Source: Erodium maritimum (lineage: Eukaryota; Streptophyta; Magnoliopsida; Geraniales; Geraniaceae). From it: DNA of 64,000 nucleotides. Every line of letters starts with the position of its first letter. The stretch's first letter is position 1. The position numbers and the translations under genes are program-made. The DNA is taken from contig OY997589.1 of assembly GCA_963921825.1 (NCBI GenBank), positions 84,924,523 to 84,988,522 on the forward strand. Direction: 5' to 3'. This document shows, piece after piece, positions 10,351 to 22,076 of the stretch. A model generated the notes under the pieces. That model was not told the DNA's origin. It saw only the letters and a list, made by a program, of their open reading frames with translations, and made no database searches.

Positions 10351-11984
10351 TCCTTAGCGAGTACCTTACCAAAGAAAGTTATAAGAATGATGTCATATTT
10401 CCATGTGTGTTCATCATTTTGTGCTCATGCATTAACTTGACGCCCCGCGGTTTTAACACAGAAAATAGCACGACAAGCGTATCGGTCGTCAAGTAGTATT
10501 TTTGGAATTTAAGTTCCGGATTATTGTACCCAAGGGAACACAAGACAAGCAATTCCTATTTGAAGTTCGTAGTTAAGCTATTTCGTTAAAAAGATGGTTT
10601 TGGTTTTCAAAACATGTAATGTAAACAAGTAATTAAAAGGTGAACAAGTATTCAGGTAAATCAGAAGAGATTAGAATCAGAGAAAAAGATAATCCAGGGT
10701 ATAAGTTCATAGAGATCAATTCCAATGCATTTAAATGACGATGAACACTGTGAAGTTGTCTGATTTTAGGGGCAATGAATCATCTCTCAAACTAGTCGTA
10801 ACTTCTCACGTTGTTTTGGACCATAATGGAATCTAACCACCTAGTTCTCACAAATCAAGATGTAGGAAGACCCAAAGCACTGCGTTCTTTGATAATTTCT
10901 AACTTTCGGTACGTATCCTATGGTTGTTGCAATTGTGTTAACCTAGCTATCACTAGTCTAGATTTAAACCCAATTTGTATAAGATTCTGACCCAATTGCA
11001 ATCCACCTCTCACGAATGTTGGATTGCAATTCCCACCTTCTATCAAGCCTACCCAGGAGATAGAGCATTAAGTTCAAATCTAATACAAACTCTAAATAGA
11101 ATCAACCAACACAATATTCAAAGTGACCCTAGATTATAGGGGTTTAGTTTCTCATGAACAAGGAAGAAGAAGAAGTCATTGATGAACACAAACAAAGCTT
11201 CATAATGAAATAGAGTAGAGATACAATACCCAAAGTGAATACAACAATGTTCTTCAAAATAGAAATATCCTCCCTAACTTGCTCTCAACTCTCCCCCTTC
11301 TTAACTCTCCAAAATACAAATTTTCTTCTCTAACATAGCTCTCCCCTATCTATAAGAGCTTTGGTGGCCATTTTCTCCTCAAAATCGAACTTGAAAAAGA
11401 GGAAATTTGCCTATTTTTCGCCTTAGAATCGGATTTGGAAACCTGAGTCTGCGCGCGTCACGGCTCCATAGTGGGTCCCATCACAGACCATGTCACTGTT
11501 CCTTGATAGAACAGAGAGTTTTTGGCCGTTTTCGATCTCCATCACGGCTCCATAGTGGGACCCGTCACGGACCATGTCACGGCTCTGTGGTGGAGCAGAG
11601 AGTTTTGGATGGCCTTTAGACCATGAACGAAAGCTATAGATCTCTGAATTCCCTTCGATTTGACATAAAATTGGAGGCAATTGGAGTTTGTATGAATAAG
11701 TTATTCCCTTCGCAAGATAAGTCAACTTCCAAAACTCCTAAAACCGGGTTTTCCTCTATTTTAGCCCTTTTTCGATCAAATCACCTACAAAACATAATGA
11801 GAGACACAATACGAGTTACGAGAGAAAAGTGGTCCAAATTATACAATCCCGGGACTAAAATGCTAAAAAATGTGGGCTAAAAACATCTAGAATCAATGCA
11901 ATTTACATCCACATCACATATCCTTAGCGAGTACCTTACCAAAGAAAGTTATAAGAATGATGTCATATGTCCATGTGTGTTCAT
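10351..11984. repeat. 64-bp direct repeat flanking a 1506-bp insert in the copia fossil
   Basis: Bases 10351-10414 and 11921-11984 are identical at 63 of 64 positions. Between them lies non-coding DNA (10415-11920) that resembles LTR or untranslated parts of another retroelement. The 64-bp length is far beyond normal target-site duplications (5 bp for copia or gypsy elements). Confidence 0.8.
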
Positions 11985-13260
11985 TAATAAAACGAACTCC
12001 GGGTTTGTAATTATAACAATATACGTTGATGACATATATCTGATTGGGACTCTGGAAGATATCCTTAAAGTTGCTGAGTACTTGAAAAGGGAATTTGAAA
12101 TAAAATATTTGGGGGAAATCAGATATTGTCTCGGCCTACAACTCGAGCCTTTGTCTAATAGAATTTTGATCCATAAATCTACATATACTGAAAAGATCTT
12201 GAAACGATTTAGCATGGATAATGCTCATCCACTCAGCACCCTAATGGTCGTCCGATCTTTAGATCCCAAGAAAGATCCATTCCGCCCCAAAGAAGTTGAT
12301 GACGAGATAATTGGTCTTGAAGTACCATATCTAAATGTTATTGGGGGTTTGTTATATTTGGCACAATGTACGTGACCTGATATAGTATTCGTAGTAAATG
12401 TACTTGTCAAGTTCAGTTAAGAACACAATCGACGACATTGGAATGGTATCAAATATATATTTAGTTATCTGAGCAGAATTAGAGATTTGAGATTGTTATA
12501 TTATAAATCCAAGGGGAGCGTTGCCCTGGTTGGATATGCATATGCAAGATATTTATCATATATGTTTTCACCTGCAGTGAAACAACAATTTCTATGCGCT
12601 CTACAAAGCAGACTTTGGTTGCAACATCCTCGAACCACTCAAAAAATCTAACGCTACATGTAGCTAGCCGAAAATGTGTATTCTTGCGATCCGTTATCAA
12701 GCATGTGTTATGCTGAATTGGATCTCCTCCACTAAGTTCTCCTTCTATTATATATGAAGATAATGCAACTTTTATTACTCAAGTCAGAGGAGGCTATATC
12801 AAAGGAGATAGGATCAAGCACATTTTTCCGAAGTTCTTTTGTACTCATGAGTTCTAGAAGAATAATGAGATAGATGTCAAGCATATTCGATCCTTCGAGA
12901 ATCTTACGGATTTATTTACTAAAGCATTACCGACCTCTACCTTAAAGAAGTTAGTACACAGAATCGACATGCGTCGCCTTAGCAAACAACCAAAGAAGCC
13001 TGCCTGAAGTCATGGGGAGACAGTTTTTGTGCGATGTACTTTTTTTCCCTTATCCAAGTTTTGTCCCACGAGGTTTTTTTGGAAAGTTTTTTAACGAGGC
13101 AACATAAAGCACATTATCAAGCACAACATCAAGCATAACTTCAAGCACATTTTGTGCGTTGTACTCTTTTCCTTGCAGTTTTTGTCCCACCGAGTTTTCA
13201 TGTGGAGGTTTTTAATGAGGCAACCTGAACTTGAAGCACATTGTCGTGTCCAAGGGGGAG

Positions 13261-13611
13261 TGTTATAAGATGGCATGTGTATGTCATGTGTGGTCACCAC
13301 AATTGACATGCCACCACTACTACCATTCAAAGCTTTATCTGGCAATCTCTCATGACTTGGTTATTCCTATAAATAGATGTACCAACTCCTTGTATTATAC
13401 ACACACAACACCAACACTTGACACAACACACACAACACTTCTTGTAATCCATTCTCAAGATATGAATAAAAGTTCTCTCTACTTTCCAACTCTCAATCTC
13501 AAGTATTCTTTATTGTTTGCTCGGATACCAACCCGTAGACACCAGCCTTTGTATTACTTTGGGCCACCGGTGTCTTGGTATTGGTTTCATCCAAACTCAA
13601 TCTTATAAACA
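13261..13611 (+). repeat. 3' LTR of the first copia fossil
   Basis: It starts TGTTATAAGATGG right after the purine tract and ends CTTATAAACA (351 bp), giving the near-inverted TGTTATAAG / CTTATAA-ACA ends of a copia LTR. It contains CCTATAAATAGATG, a TATA-like box. A shorter relative (47144-47454) shares the AACCAACCCGTAGACACC stretch. Confidence 0.7.
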
Positions 13612-13959
13612 CGAGTTTCACGATAGTTGATCAATTATTCATTTTGTTTTTGTTTTGAAGTAGGTCGAATATTCAATTCGTAAGTTAGTCAACCTTACCT
13701 ATAGATCTGTTATGTTATAAAGCGTGCTGGGCATGATCTTAATATTTTACAGTTTTTACGAAATAATTTAACACGACCATTTAATATATTGGTCCTATTT
13801 TTATTCGAATCATCAACATAAATCCTACCCCAATATTTACATTTACCTATCTCCTTCCCATATACTTCTGATCTATCAAAATATGATCATACTGCTAGAA
13901 AAATCAATTTAGAGGATTTTAGGTGAATCGGCTCTCTCTACTCTCCTTACGAACCCCTA

Positions 13960-14770
13960 GTTGGCTCTCTCCCTTTATCAGCCTGTTACTATTGACATCA
14001 CCTATGGTTCCAGCATGAAAGTTATCGGTTGTTCCTCTTTATCCTCCTCTTCCCTTCTCTCTTCCCGTCACCTCCTTGTAGATATCTTCAGGCCGCTCAT
14101 TGGTATAGGATTTACGTGTCGGAGCTCATGGGTATTAGAGAACCATGTCGTCCTACAATTAGAGAGACGCCTCATGTCTTTATAGTTTCGTTGTCAAACC
14201 CTAGTTGTGCATCCCCAACCGTGTCTAGCCCTGAATCCGATGTCCTCCACCTCCGAGGTGATACTCTCCACACCTATATATAGTTCGGAAGCCCTGGACG
14301 GACCTCCCAGGCGTCGCGAGACCCTGGATCTAGCCCGACCGTCGTCTCTCGGCGTCCCCATAAGCCCGGGCCATCGTTTCGTCCTAGATCCGATGGTTTT
14401 TCCCACTGGCGCTACAACCCTCTATTCTCCTCCTCTGTTCCCCAACATGTCACCAACTTCGTATCCCTCTGTGCTCCTCCTCAGATCCCGACAAGTCAAC
14501 TTGCTTAGTCGGCATATCTGGAAAATTTTGTCCACTTACACACTGTTAGATCTCCGACTAGTCTCAGGAGCACGAGGTGGTGTTTTGTTAGGTCCTCTGT
14601 CCATTTTTTCTTGTCCTTTTGTAGGTTCCCACTGCTGGAATCTCGCCGTCAAGGTCTCGATCATCTTTTTTGACAAATCACTGACAAGTGTAGTCGCTAC
14701 CTCCGTTGGCGTTCTCGATCGACTCTCTTTATAAGCAGTCTCCTCCGGACCGTCGAGGAACATGATCGTT
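13960..14770 (+). mobile_element. GC-rich retroposon-like 5' segment
   Basis: Pyrimidine- and GC-rich DNA with AACCCTAG and CTCCACCTCCGAGG-type sequence like the leaders of the other poly(A) retroposons here. Open frames on both strands (for example 14207-14734) look like composition effects. No domain is seen and the borders are uncertain. Confidence 0.3.
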
Positions 14771-15310
14771 TATATTAAAATTCTTTCTAAACATCCTCTA
14801 TTATCTTGATTATGTGGTTCAAGTCTAAAGCTCAAGCGCATTCAATCTGACCCTATTTAAAGATCTTAGTATGAGGTTATTTCGCATCACTCAAGGCCCA
14901 TCAGAGAGTTTGGTTAACATCTAGAATCTTTTCAAAGAAGACCGACTAATCTCTTCAAAGAAGTCCGATTTGCATCCTTGTTTGGTCCCCTTGATTTCAA
15001 ATGGACCCTTAGTAATGGGGCCATGATTCGTTTTTGGTTGGATTGTTAGTGCTCTGTGGAGCCTTTGGCCTCTCTTTTTCCTAGAATCTTTGCATTAGCT
15101 CGGTTTAAAGAAGGTTCAGTGGATGATAGTTGGGTTCAGAACTCTTGGTTACGTATTGAGTTCTGTCTTCGCCAAAACACAACACATGAGCTTTCTGCTC
15201 CTTATGTCAGGCAATTACTCAATTAAACACTCGGATTTCTCCTTTGAATAGACAATCCAACACTTTCTTTGCTAAAATGTTGTAACTTATGGCTTGAAAG
15301 CCCTTTCTTG
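14771..15310. other. No gene identified
   Basis: Contains a 22-bp tandem pair around 14930-14975 (TTCAAAGAAG followed by ACCGACT or TCCGATT) and no convincing coding frame. Confidence 0.4.
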
Positions 15311-15312
15311 TC

Positions 15313-16858
15313 CCTTTTTTTTGTCTGATCAGCAATTTTTTTATATAAAATCCAACTGCTACAAAGTGTAGTAGAAGGGCAAGGGCTGAGCCCTCAGTAC
15401 AATCAACCAACACCCAACAAGGGGTGAAACCTTACAACCAAACATACAGGGTCAATACCTAGAAAAACTTACATGAAGTACAACAAATAAACAGGGCTAC
15501 AAGCCCAACCTAACTTTAAGCACTAAACCAACATCGTAAACAAAATCCCAACAAGGGGATTGATACAACAACAGGTCTAAACACCCAGAATTTCTAACAG
15601 TAAGTACAAAACAAACCAAACCAACTAATCCTAAAAGGTAATGACCGAAGAAACCCCAGAGCCTAAACAACGAAGAAACCACCGCAACTAAAGGACACCA
15701 TATCTCGAACTTAAAGCTCAACAGGAACCACCACCGGTCCACAACCCAGAGAGGAGAGGGAAGACGCCTCAAATCCCAGCCTTGAAACTCCGAAATTCCA
15801 GCCTAGAAGTCCAACAGACAACACCAAACTAGAAGAAAAAAAAACACAACCAAACCCTCACCGAGCAGAGAGGGAGAAGAGCGAAGGAGCCCCCAAAGCC
15901 GAACCCAAGAACCCAAAAACCAAAGCAAACCCCAAACCGAATATAAGACCCAGCTTATTGAACCCAATATATCCTCAGCTCATCGAGACCGAAGTCAAAT
16001 TCCCCAGCCAACACTGAGAGAGAATCAGATGCGCCAGTACCAAAATTGATACCGAGAATAAAAGGGAATTACCAAACTGCATAGGACTAAAAACAGTAGA
16101 CATATAACCCTAAACCTGACCCCTCCACTGATAAGTAAATTCGACCAACACCGCAACACATCTACTAAATCAGAAGGAAGGGAAAGAGAGCCAGGAAATA
16201 GGTGGAGAAGCAAGGAGTAAGGGTCTTACTAAACCGTCATTCACGACCCATGCAAGAAGCCTCTAGCGTCCCTCATCTATGATTTGAGAAGTCAGATCCC
16301 GACACGGGCCAGCACCCTGATGACGGCCACAGGTGGAGAGACACGCTTGCATGCATGATCGACAGGGGCGAGCGCGCGTCAGATCACCGAGAGACGACCT
16401 CAGATCTGAGATCCAAAATCCCCAAGTCCTCTCCTCCAACCCAAGAGTCTTGAAGCCAGAAGAACGAACCAAAACCCACAACGGGGCTACAACAAGGACT
16501 AAGATGCCAAAATAATGGGAACCACAAGGGAAGGAGAATAATCGAAGGAGAGCCGAACACCAGGTGAAGGATAACGGTGATGGAGGGTAGATCTACGACC
16601 CACTTCACCAGATCTGTGAGGAGAGGTCTCCCACAAGTAGATCTGACCCCTCCACCGATGAAAGGTCCGACCAAAGAGGAAGAAAGCTCAGAGGAGAGTC
16701 GAGACGAAGGAAAGGGGGTTGAAGGAAGAAAAAAGAAGAGTGTGGGGAGAACCACCGGTCGCTTCCTCGGTCGGAGCCAAAGAAGCCACCGGCCACACGC
16801 ACGAAGAGGAGGAGCGGCAGGGTTAGGTTTGCAGAGTTCTTATTCAGGCTCTTCTTGA
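15313..16858 (-). mobile_element. Non-autonomous poly(A) retroposon G, minus strand
   Basis: The 3' end on the minus strand is TTGCTGATCAGAC followed by an A-run (T-run at 15313-15320). This matches the 3' end of the minus-strand LINE at 22.0 kb (TTGCTGATCA then A-run). The 5' side near 16850 has the GC-rich GGCCGGTGGC-type leader shared with other copies. No reverse transcriptase is present. No clear TSD was found; the 5' border is approximate. Confidence 0.5.
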
Positions 16859-17031
16859 GGTTCGAACTTAATAAAATTGTATTTTTCGTGGATAAATTAA
16901 AACATCTAAAATCTTTAGACTGCATTAGGATGCTCAGTTGGATGGTTAGGCATTGTATTTCCATTTAATTATTTGAGTCTATACTCGAATCGGGGATTTA
17001 AAATCCAAAAATTGAGAGCAATCATTATATT

Positions 17032-17243
17032 CAGTGGCGGAGCCAATTTTTTTTAGTGAGGGGGGCACCGATTTTTTTCAATGATAATACAAGACGTTAA
17101 ATTTTTTTGAAGGGGGGCACAATTACAAAAATAGAAAAAATTAAGGAGTTTTTTGAAAAAAATCAGAATATATGTAAAAATTTATCAAAAAAAGTTGAGG
17201 GGGGCACGTGCAGCCCCCCGGGCCCCATGTAGCTCCGCCCCTG
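17032..17243. mobile_element. hAT-type MITE
   Basis: A 212-bp element with ends CAGTGGCGGAGCCA and, reverse-complemented from the right, CAGGGGCGGAGCTACA. Flanks ATTATATT (17024-17031) and ATTGTACT (17244-17251) match at 6 of 8 positions, consistent with an aged 8-bp hAT TSD. The interior has GGGGGGCAC runs typical of this plant MITE group. Confidence 0.75.
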
Positions 17244-17251
17244 ATTGTACT

Positions 17252-18811
17252 GGTTGTTTTTAGGAGATCCCAAGACGGCCAGTTGATGTAATACTTCATA
17301 TTTTTTGAAAATATTTATCCATGATTTTGATTTTTTTTCCTGATGATATTGTAGTATCCTAACCTTCCACGTCTGTTTGGAGCTTGAAGATTCACTCTCT
17401 TGTGATACTGTTTATTAATTCAACGTCCATGGTTTCAAACGAGTCTATTCATATGTTCTGGACAACTTAATTGTTTATAGTCTTCGATTGGACGTTAATA
17501 TATTTTTTTCTGACAAAAAAAAAGGTTGGAACTAAGAAATGATATACAAATTAATCCTCGTTTGTTCCTTTATGTTATGAAACTGAAATGTATTAATGAA
17601 ACAGAGATGTTGAGTTGAAGTTTCCATAATGATTTACTTGCAATGTCATTGATTGGGATAGATATGTGTTCGTTTTGAGCCGCACGAGCAGTGCCTAGTC
17701 AAAGTTGGAAACAGCTTATGCGCGTATTTCAAGTTGTGGTGTGTGGCTATGTTTGTTCCAAGCAACCATTGGTGTTAATGTTATTGCTTACAAAATTAAT
17801 CTGTTGAGTTTTTCTTTCTAGTAGTAAATAAAGAAAATTGATGACACGGGGTGTGCATAATCGGTTAATCGATATCAGTGTCGGAAGAAATAATCGATTT
17901 AGAATAAGGGTTGTATAATCCTCTTACTATCCTCGACATGGATGGTAAGCATGTTGTCGGTGTTTAACCGGATAATCATTAAGCTTTTTGGGTTAGCTTG
18001 ATAGTGAAGAGCTCTGCACGTCTCACCTTCTTGAGGTCACTTATTCACACTTTTATCGGTACACTTGTTCGGAAGTATGTGTGGGTGGTGGGTTTGATTA
18101 GATTAAGATTAGATTTCCATGTGTTTCTTTCTAATAAAAAACAAACAATCATTAGTTCTAACCAGATTGACCGAATAATACTAAGTCTGACAAAATAGAC
18201 AAGAAGAATGTCAGAAGAAGATATGTTTGGTGGCAAAGAGTAGTTGCAAAGTCGAGAGAGATACAATAGAGGAAAGCAACACCGAAGATGTCTAAGAATG
18301 ACAAAGATGTTGAGAAGCGATCACTGATAAACACAATTTAGAACTGTTGTCGTTGCGGTGCAAAGAGAGGAAAGCAAAAGAGACGTGAAAATTGAGAGAA
18401 AAGTGAATAAGAATGAATTAGAGTTAGTTTAATTAGTGATGTGTTCAGTTAAACTTAAGAGAATTAAGATGTGTAAAGCTTTGTACTTTGGTTGTTATTT
18501 AACTTGTGTACTAAACTATACAAACTATATTTTTTTTATATCCCTTCTTATTTACTAAAACGTTTTCTTCTTCCTCCGGATCTTTTTCTGTCTCTTATTC
18601 TTTTGAATACCCTTAGACTAGCGGATGGTGGTAGTGGCGATGGTAAAAACCAGTCCGTATATCACCGGTTAACCAATGATTACCCATTCAAGTTATTGAC
18701 AATCGGCCAAGCAGTGTTTTAATCATCAATTTTCCTTTGTCGATGTCACGTCGATTTTGACGTTTCCAATATCAACCGATTTATCCGGTGACCGTTTCTT
18801 TCAAACCCTTA
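17252..18811. other. AT-rich intergenic DNA, no gene seen
   Basis: Only short chance frames occur (for example near 17998 and 18492). No RNA gene or clear repeat was recognised. Confidence 0.5.
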
Positions 18812-19074
18812 ATACAAAATACTTTTTTTTCAATCGAAACTAGAGGATATTACAACTTTAAAATATTCGCAAAAAGCCAACATCTGAGTATCGAAATGAA
18901 ATTACATCGAAATTGAAATAACAAGTACTGAATATAAAAGTTGCTCTTGGACCTAGAGGTTGATAGGGCAGGAGAACTGCGGTAGCATCTGTTGACACCG
19001 ATACATCATAAGCCAATCAAAGGGGCACTGATCGAGCAGATCTAGTGTGGATTTTTGCAGAGGTGGACCGATAA

Positions 19075-19100
19075 CCCCCCCCCCCCCCCCCCCCCCCCCC
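19075..19100. repeat. 26-base poly(C) tract
   Basis: An unbroken run of 26 C (26 G on the minus strand), followed by GCCC. It lies in the 3' region of retroposon M. The length may be imprecise for technical reasons. Confidence 0.9.
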
Positions 19101-19278
19101 GCCCAGGATGTCAGCGTGCGTCGTCCTCCCTTGAATGATACTGGTAGGGCTCCTAAACGGGGGATTGCTGACCCCGAACTGGCAGGGGGGAAACTTGTCG
19201 GTTGTTGGTGGAACCATTGTCACCTTACGTCCAGGGAGGCGGTGCAGCCGACCGACCCCTCCCTAGACCCCCAAGGAC

Positions 19279-20121
19279 TCATTCTTGGAGGCGAGGGTGC
19301 TTATAGCCCCCCGTCGTTGTATGTGAGTTGCCTTCCGACCGAGATCCCACCAAGTCCTCCTGGGCGCCCGAGTCCATAACATTTTGACCCACAACAAGCC
19401 CAACCAGATGAGCCGAGTCCATTTGCCTACCCGGCCAAGCCCGTCTTTCGTCAGCCATCAGGCCCGAACCCCTCGGCCAATAAGACCCAGTACCAGCAGA
19501 AACCAGGCCCCTCGGCCCCATAGGCCCAACATCCCCAGAAACCCCAGTGGGCTCCTTCCCCGGCCTACGCGTCCACGTAGCCGCCATCGCCGTCTCCGGC
19601 ATTCCCCCCGGTCGGCCTTTATCGTGATCTGCCGGCGCAGGCAGATCCACCCCCGGATTCCATGGCCCCAATACTTCCTCATTGGCTAGGTCCTCCAAGT
19701 GTCGGGTCCTCATCGTACCCCAACGAAACCCCCCGGTGGCGCACCCACCCTCTCCGGGAAGCTCCTTGGCTTCTCCACATCGACCCGTCGAGGGTGTGGC
19801 CTTATCGTCGGTGTTCGCTGTACCAGACCAGAGCGATATACCGGCGGCACATCCCCACGATGTCGCCCTGGCACACAAGCTCCCCCCCGGCCGAACTTCC
19901 TCCTCCCTTTGGGCCGAAAACCTCCTCAGTTCCCGGTCCTCCTCTGTGGCCGCATCCACCCTCAACGAGCCCGAGCGATCGATCCTTCGTTCCAAGGACG
20001 GGTTGCGCCACGATTGGATCGCCGCACCCTCGTTCTCCGTCGGTTCCGACGTGGGCTCCTTCAACAACTCCACGACTAAACCACCATCCACATCAGAGAG
20101 ATCACCCGCCAGCGTTGCCAT
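19279..20121 (-). CDS. Unknown 280-residue ORF inside retroposon M
   Basis: Starts MATLAGDLSDVDGGL and runs 280 codons without a stop. It is rich in Gly, Glu, Arg and Pro, acidic near the N terminus (LLKEPTSEPTENEG) and has scattered Cys (GGCATGG) but no zinc-knuckle spacing that I can confirm. I do not recognise the family. The opposite strand also has long open frames, so GC-rich composition explains part of the openness. A TATATATAG sequence lies on the minus strand about 60 bases upstream of the ATG, at the right target-site repeat (about 20181-20189), and could act as a promoter. It may be an ORF1-type protein of a LINE-dependent element, a captured host gene, or non-coding. Confidence 0.35.
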   Translation of the reverse strand: MATLAGDLSDVDGGLVVELLKEPTSEPTENEGAAIQSWRNPSLERRIDRSGSLRVDAATEEDRELRRFSAQREEEVRPGGSLCARATSWGCAAGISLWSGTANTDDKATPSTGRCGEAKELPGEGGCATGGFRWGTMRTRHLEDLANEEVLGPWNPGVDLPAPADHDKGRPGGMPETAMAATWTRRPGKEPTGVSGDVGPMGPRGLVSAGTGSYWPRGSGLMADERRAWPGRQMDSAHLVGLVVGQNVMDSGAQEDLVGSRSEGNSHTTTGGYKHPRLQE

Positions 20122-20197
20122 CCCTCTTGAGCGTAAATCGCAGAGCTACTTAAACCCTAGGATTTTGTTTCCGAGCTTACTATATATACAAAATACT

Positions 20198-20681
20198 CTT
20201 GTTTGACTTTCCAAATTATATTTTTCATTTATTATCAAAATACTGTATAGTAAAAAGTCTAGCATAGTTGTATGCTGAAAGTTTTTAAAAACTCAATCCG
20301 ATTTAAAAAAAAAAGTGTGAAAAATCTAATATAATTTTACAAGATTATCTAAATATATATTTTTGGACTCATGTTCATTTACTATATAATCATACTAACC
20401 TCTTAAATACCATACTCCTTTAGAACCATAAGAGGTAGATCATATGCGGAACCATTAGAGGACATTTCACGGGTCACCTAAGACCTGGTCATAGTTCTCG
20501 ATGTTTTTGTCCTCACCGTCACTTTAGTTTCAAAACGTGTTTTTGCCCGACAAAGCTTTATGACATTCTGCATGACCCACTTGGTTGATTGTCGGAATCG
20601 TACCAATATTATAGTTTCTTTCATTCAATTATTAAGATGGTAAGGGCAGCATGACACAACCTTGATTTTGTTCAGTTAACT
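20198..20681. other. AT-rich spacer without gene
   Basis: No coding or repeat signal recognised. Confidence 0.5.
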
Positions 20682-20694
20682 TATTCATTCCGTT

Positions 20695-21872
20695 GAAAGA
20701 AACGCGTGACCGCTCACGAGTTTTCTCTCTCTCACAGCACAGGAACCCTACCTACGCAGTGGTTTGCTGTCGCCGCCACCGTGGCTCCGGTCACAGGGCT
20801 GTCGATGGGGCTCCTCCCTCCACCAAGCGTTCTCTGATCATCCCAGGTCATCGTCGTCTTCGCGTCCTGCCCTCCGGCCAGATCTACTCCCTCAGCCTCC
20901 TGCGCCGCTTCCCTTCTCCGGCTCCTTCGCAGCGGCGTTCATCTCTCTTGTCCTGTCGACCATCATCCGCCTCCGCCCAGATCTGCTGGTTGCGCCTCCA
21001 TCTCCCACCATCGTCCCCTTCGCCTCGCTGTCTTTCTACCTCCCCCCGCCGTCGTTGCTGCTCCTCCGGCTGGTTCCGCCTCCCACCGCCTGACCATTCC
21101 ATCCACCCTCCCCCTCCGACTAGCCTCCATCCATCTCCTCGTTCCCCTAACCTTTTTCCGACCAGTCCCACCCCACCTCCGACCAGACCCGAATCCCCAC
21201 TCAGACCCACGCCCTCCTTTCCCAACTTCCCATCTAGCCTTTTCTCCCGACTGCAAGAACGACGATGGTCAGTCGTCCGGTCCCGACAACGACGATCCGA
21301 GCTTCTTAGGCCGAGCCTCTTTGTCATGCTATTTCGAACCAACAGTCAGATTTGTTCCCATTTCTCGCTGGAGTTCCGCAGTCTGAGCCGCTTACTCGTG
21401 CTCCTGCATATTGAGTTCTACCGGCCAGTTCCGTGCACCCGTCCCAAGCGGATAAGATATGCACTCGTCGGCACAGTCCACCTTCCGCATCTATTACTAT
21501 CATCAGAGGTCGGTCATGTGTAGTTCATGCTCATAGCTGTCGTTTATGTTTACTTGTTTTTCGTATGTATTTTGTTTGTACCCTCTGCCGGAATCTCGAA
21601 TCTCCGGTAGGATTGGTTGCTGCCTCTGGCAGCGTGTCCGGTTGGTCCTCTATATCGGCGTATCCTTTCAGAGAGTCGATAGGGAAGATCGACCTGGTAG
21701 TTACTGTTTATTTATGCGGTGTGTCGCTTCGGTTAAGAGCTATTCATCTCGTTGTTTGTCCCTCGAATTTCCGAAAACGACCAGTTGATGCAACGTTTGT
21801 GTTAGTTGGTTTTTATTGTCCGACTTGTAAGATTTATTAATATTTTAACGAATCTTTCTCTTAAAAAAAACG
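20695..21872 (+). mobile_element. Poly(A) retroposon D, GC-rich, no ORF2
   Basis: A 1178-bp plus-strand unit with a GC-rich 5' part (CGCCGCCACCGTGGCTCCGG type), a T-rich 3' part and the tail TTTATTAATATTTTAACG then TTCTCTTAAAAAAAA. The flanks TATTCATTCCGTT (20682-20694) and TATTCACTCCGTT (21873-21885) match at 12 of 13 positions, a good LINE-type target-site duplication. A 276-codon frame (20693-21523) is open but of proline/serine-rich low-complexity character with a long antisense frame opposite, so I do not claim a protein. No endonuclease or reverse transcriptase is present. Confidence 0.65.
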
Positions 21873-22076
21873 TATTCACTCCGTTAGGTTAAAGTTTCGT
21901 CGCGGGATCAACATGTAATTCAACCATTATAACTGGCTTCCTTCAAAATATTTGGTCTATTAAAAATCTTTTATGCAAATGAATCTTTTAATCTCATTTT
22001 TTAGGAAGTTTTTTTTTTGATCAGCAAAACAAATTTAAATTAAAGCCTCCTTTAAGGTAAAAGATGAGTTACAACC

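Larger units (their letters stand above)
10086..13611 (+). mobile_element. Ty1/copia retrotransposon fossil, 3' part with one LTR
   Basis: Plus-strand remnants of copia reverse transcriptase (about 10107-10415 and 11921-12400) and RNase H (about 12400-12980) are followed by a purine-rich tract (13249-13260) and a 3' LTR. The 5' LTR and the gag-integrase half are not seen. A 1.5-kb foreign segment (10415-11920) splits the reverse transcriptase region. The element is broken in several places and looks old. Upstream of the LTR there are two tandem copies of an approximately 120-bp block (about 13030-13260), a layout repeated in the second copia fossil at 46-47.5 kb. Confidence 0.8.
18824..20185 (-). 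mobile_element. Poly(A) retroposon M with an intact 280-codon ORF
   Basis: A minus-strand, GC-rich unit of 1362 bp, closed by a perfect 12-bp direct repeat ATACAAAATACT (18812-18823 and 20186-20197). A T-run at 18824-18830 is the A-tail on the minus strand. Between the repeats are a short leader of about 64 bases, one long ORF (20121-19279) and an approximately 455-base 3' region that includes a 26-base C homopolymer. No reverse transcriptase is present, so mobilisation must have come from another LINE. A retrocopy of a host mRNA is the alternative. Confidence 0.7.
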
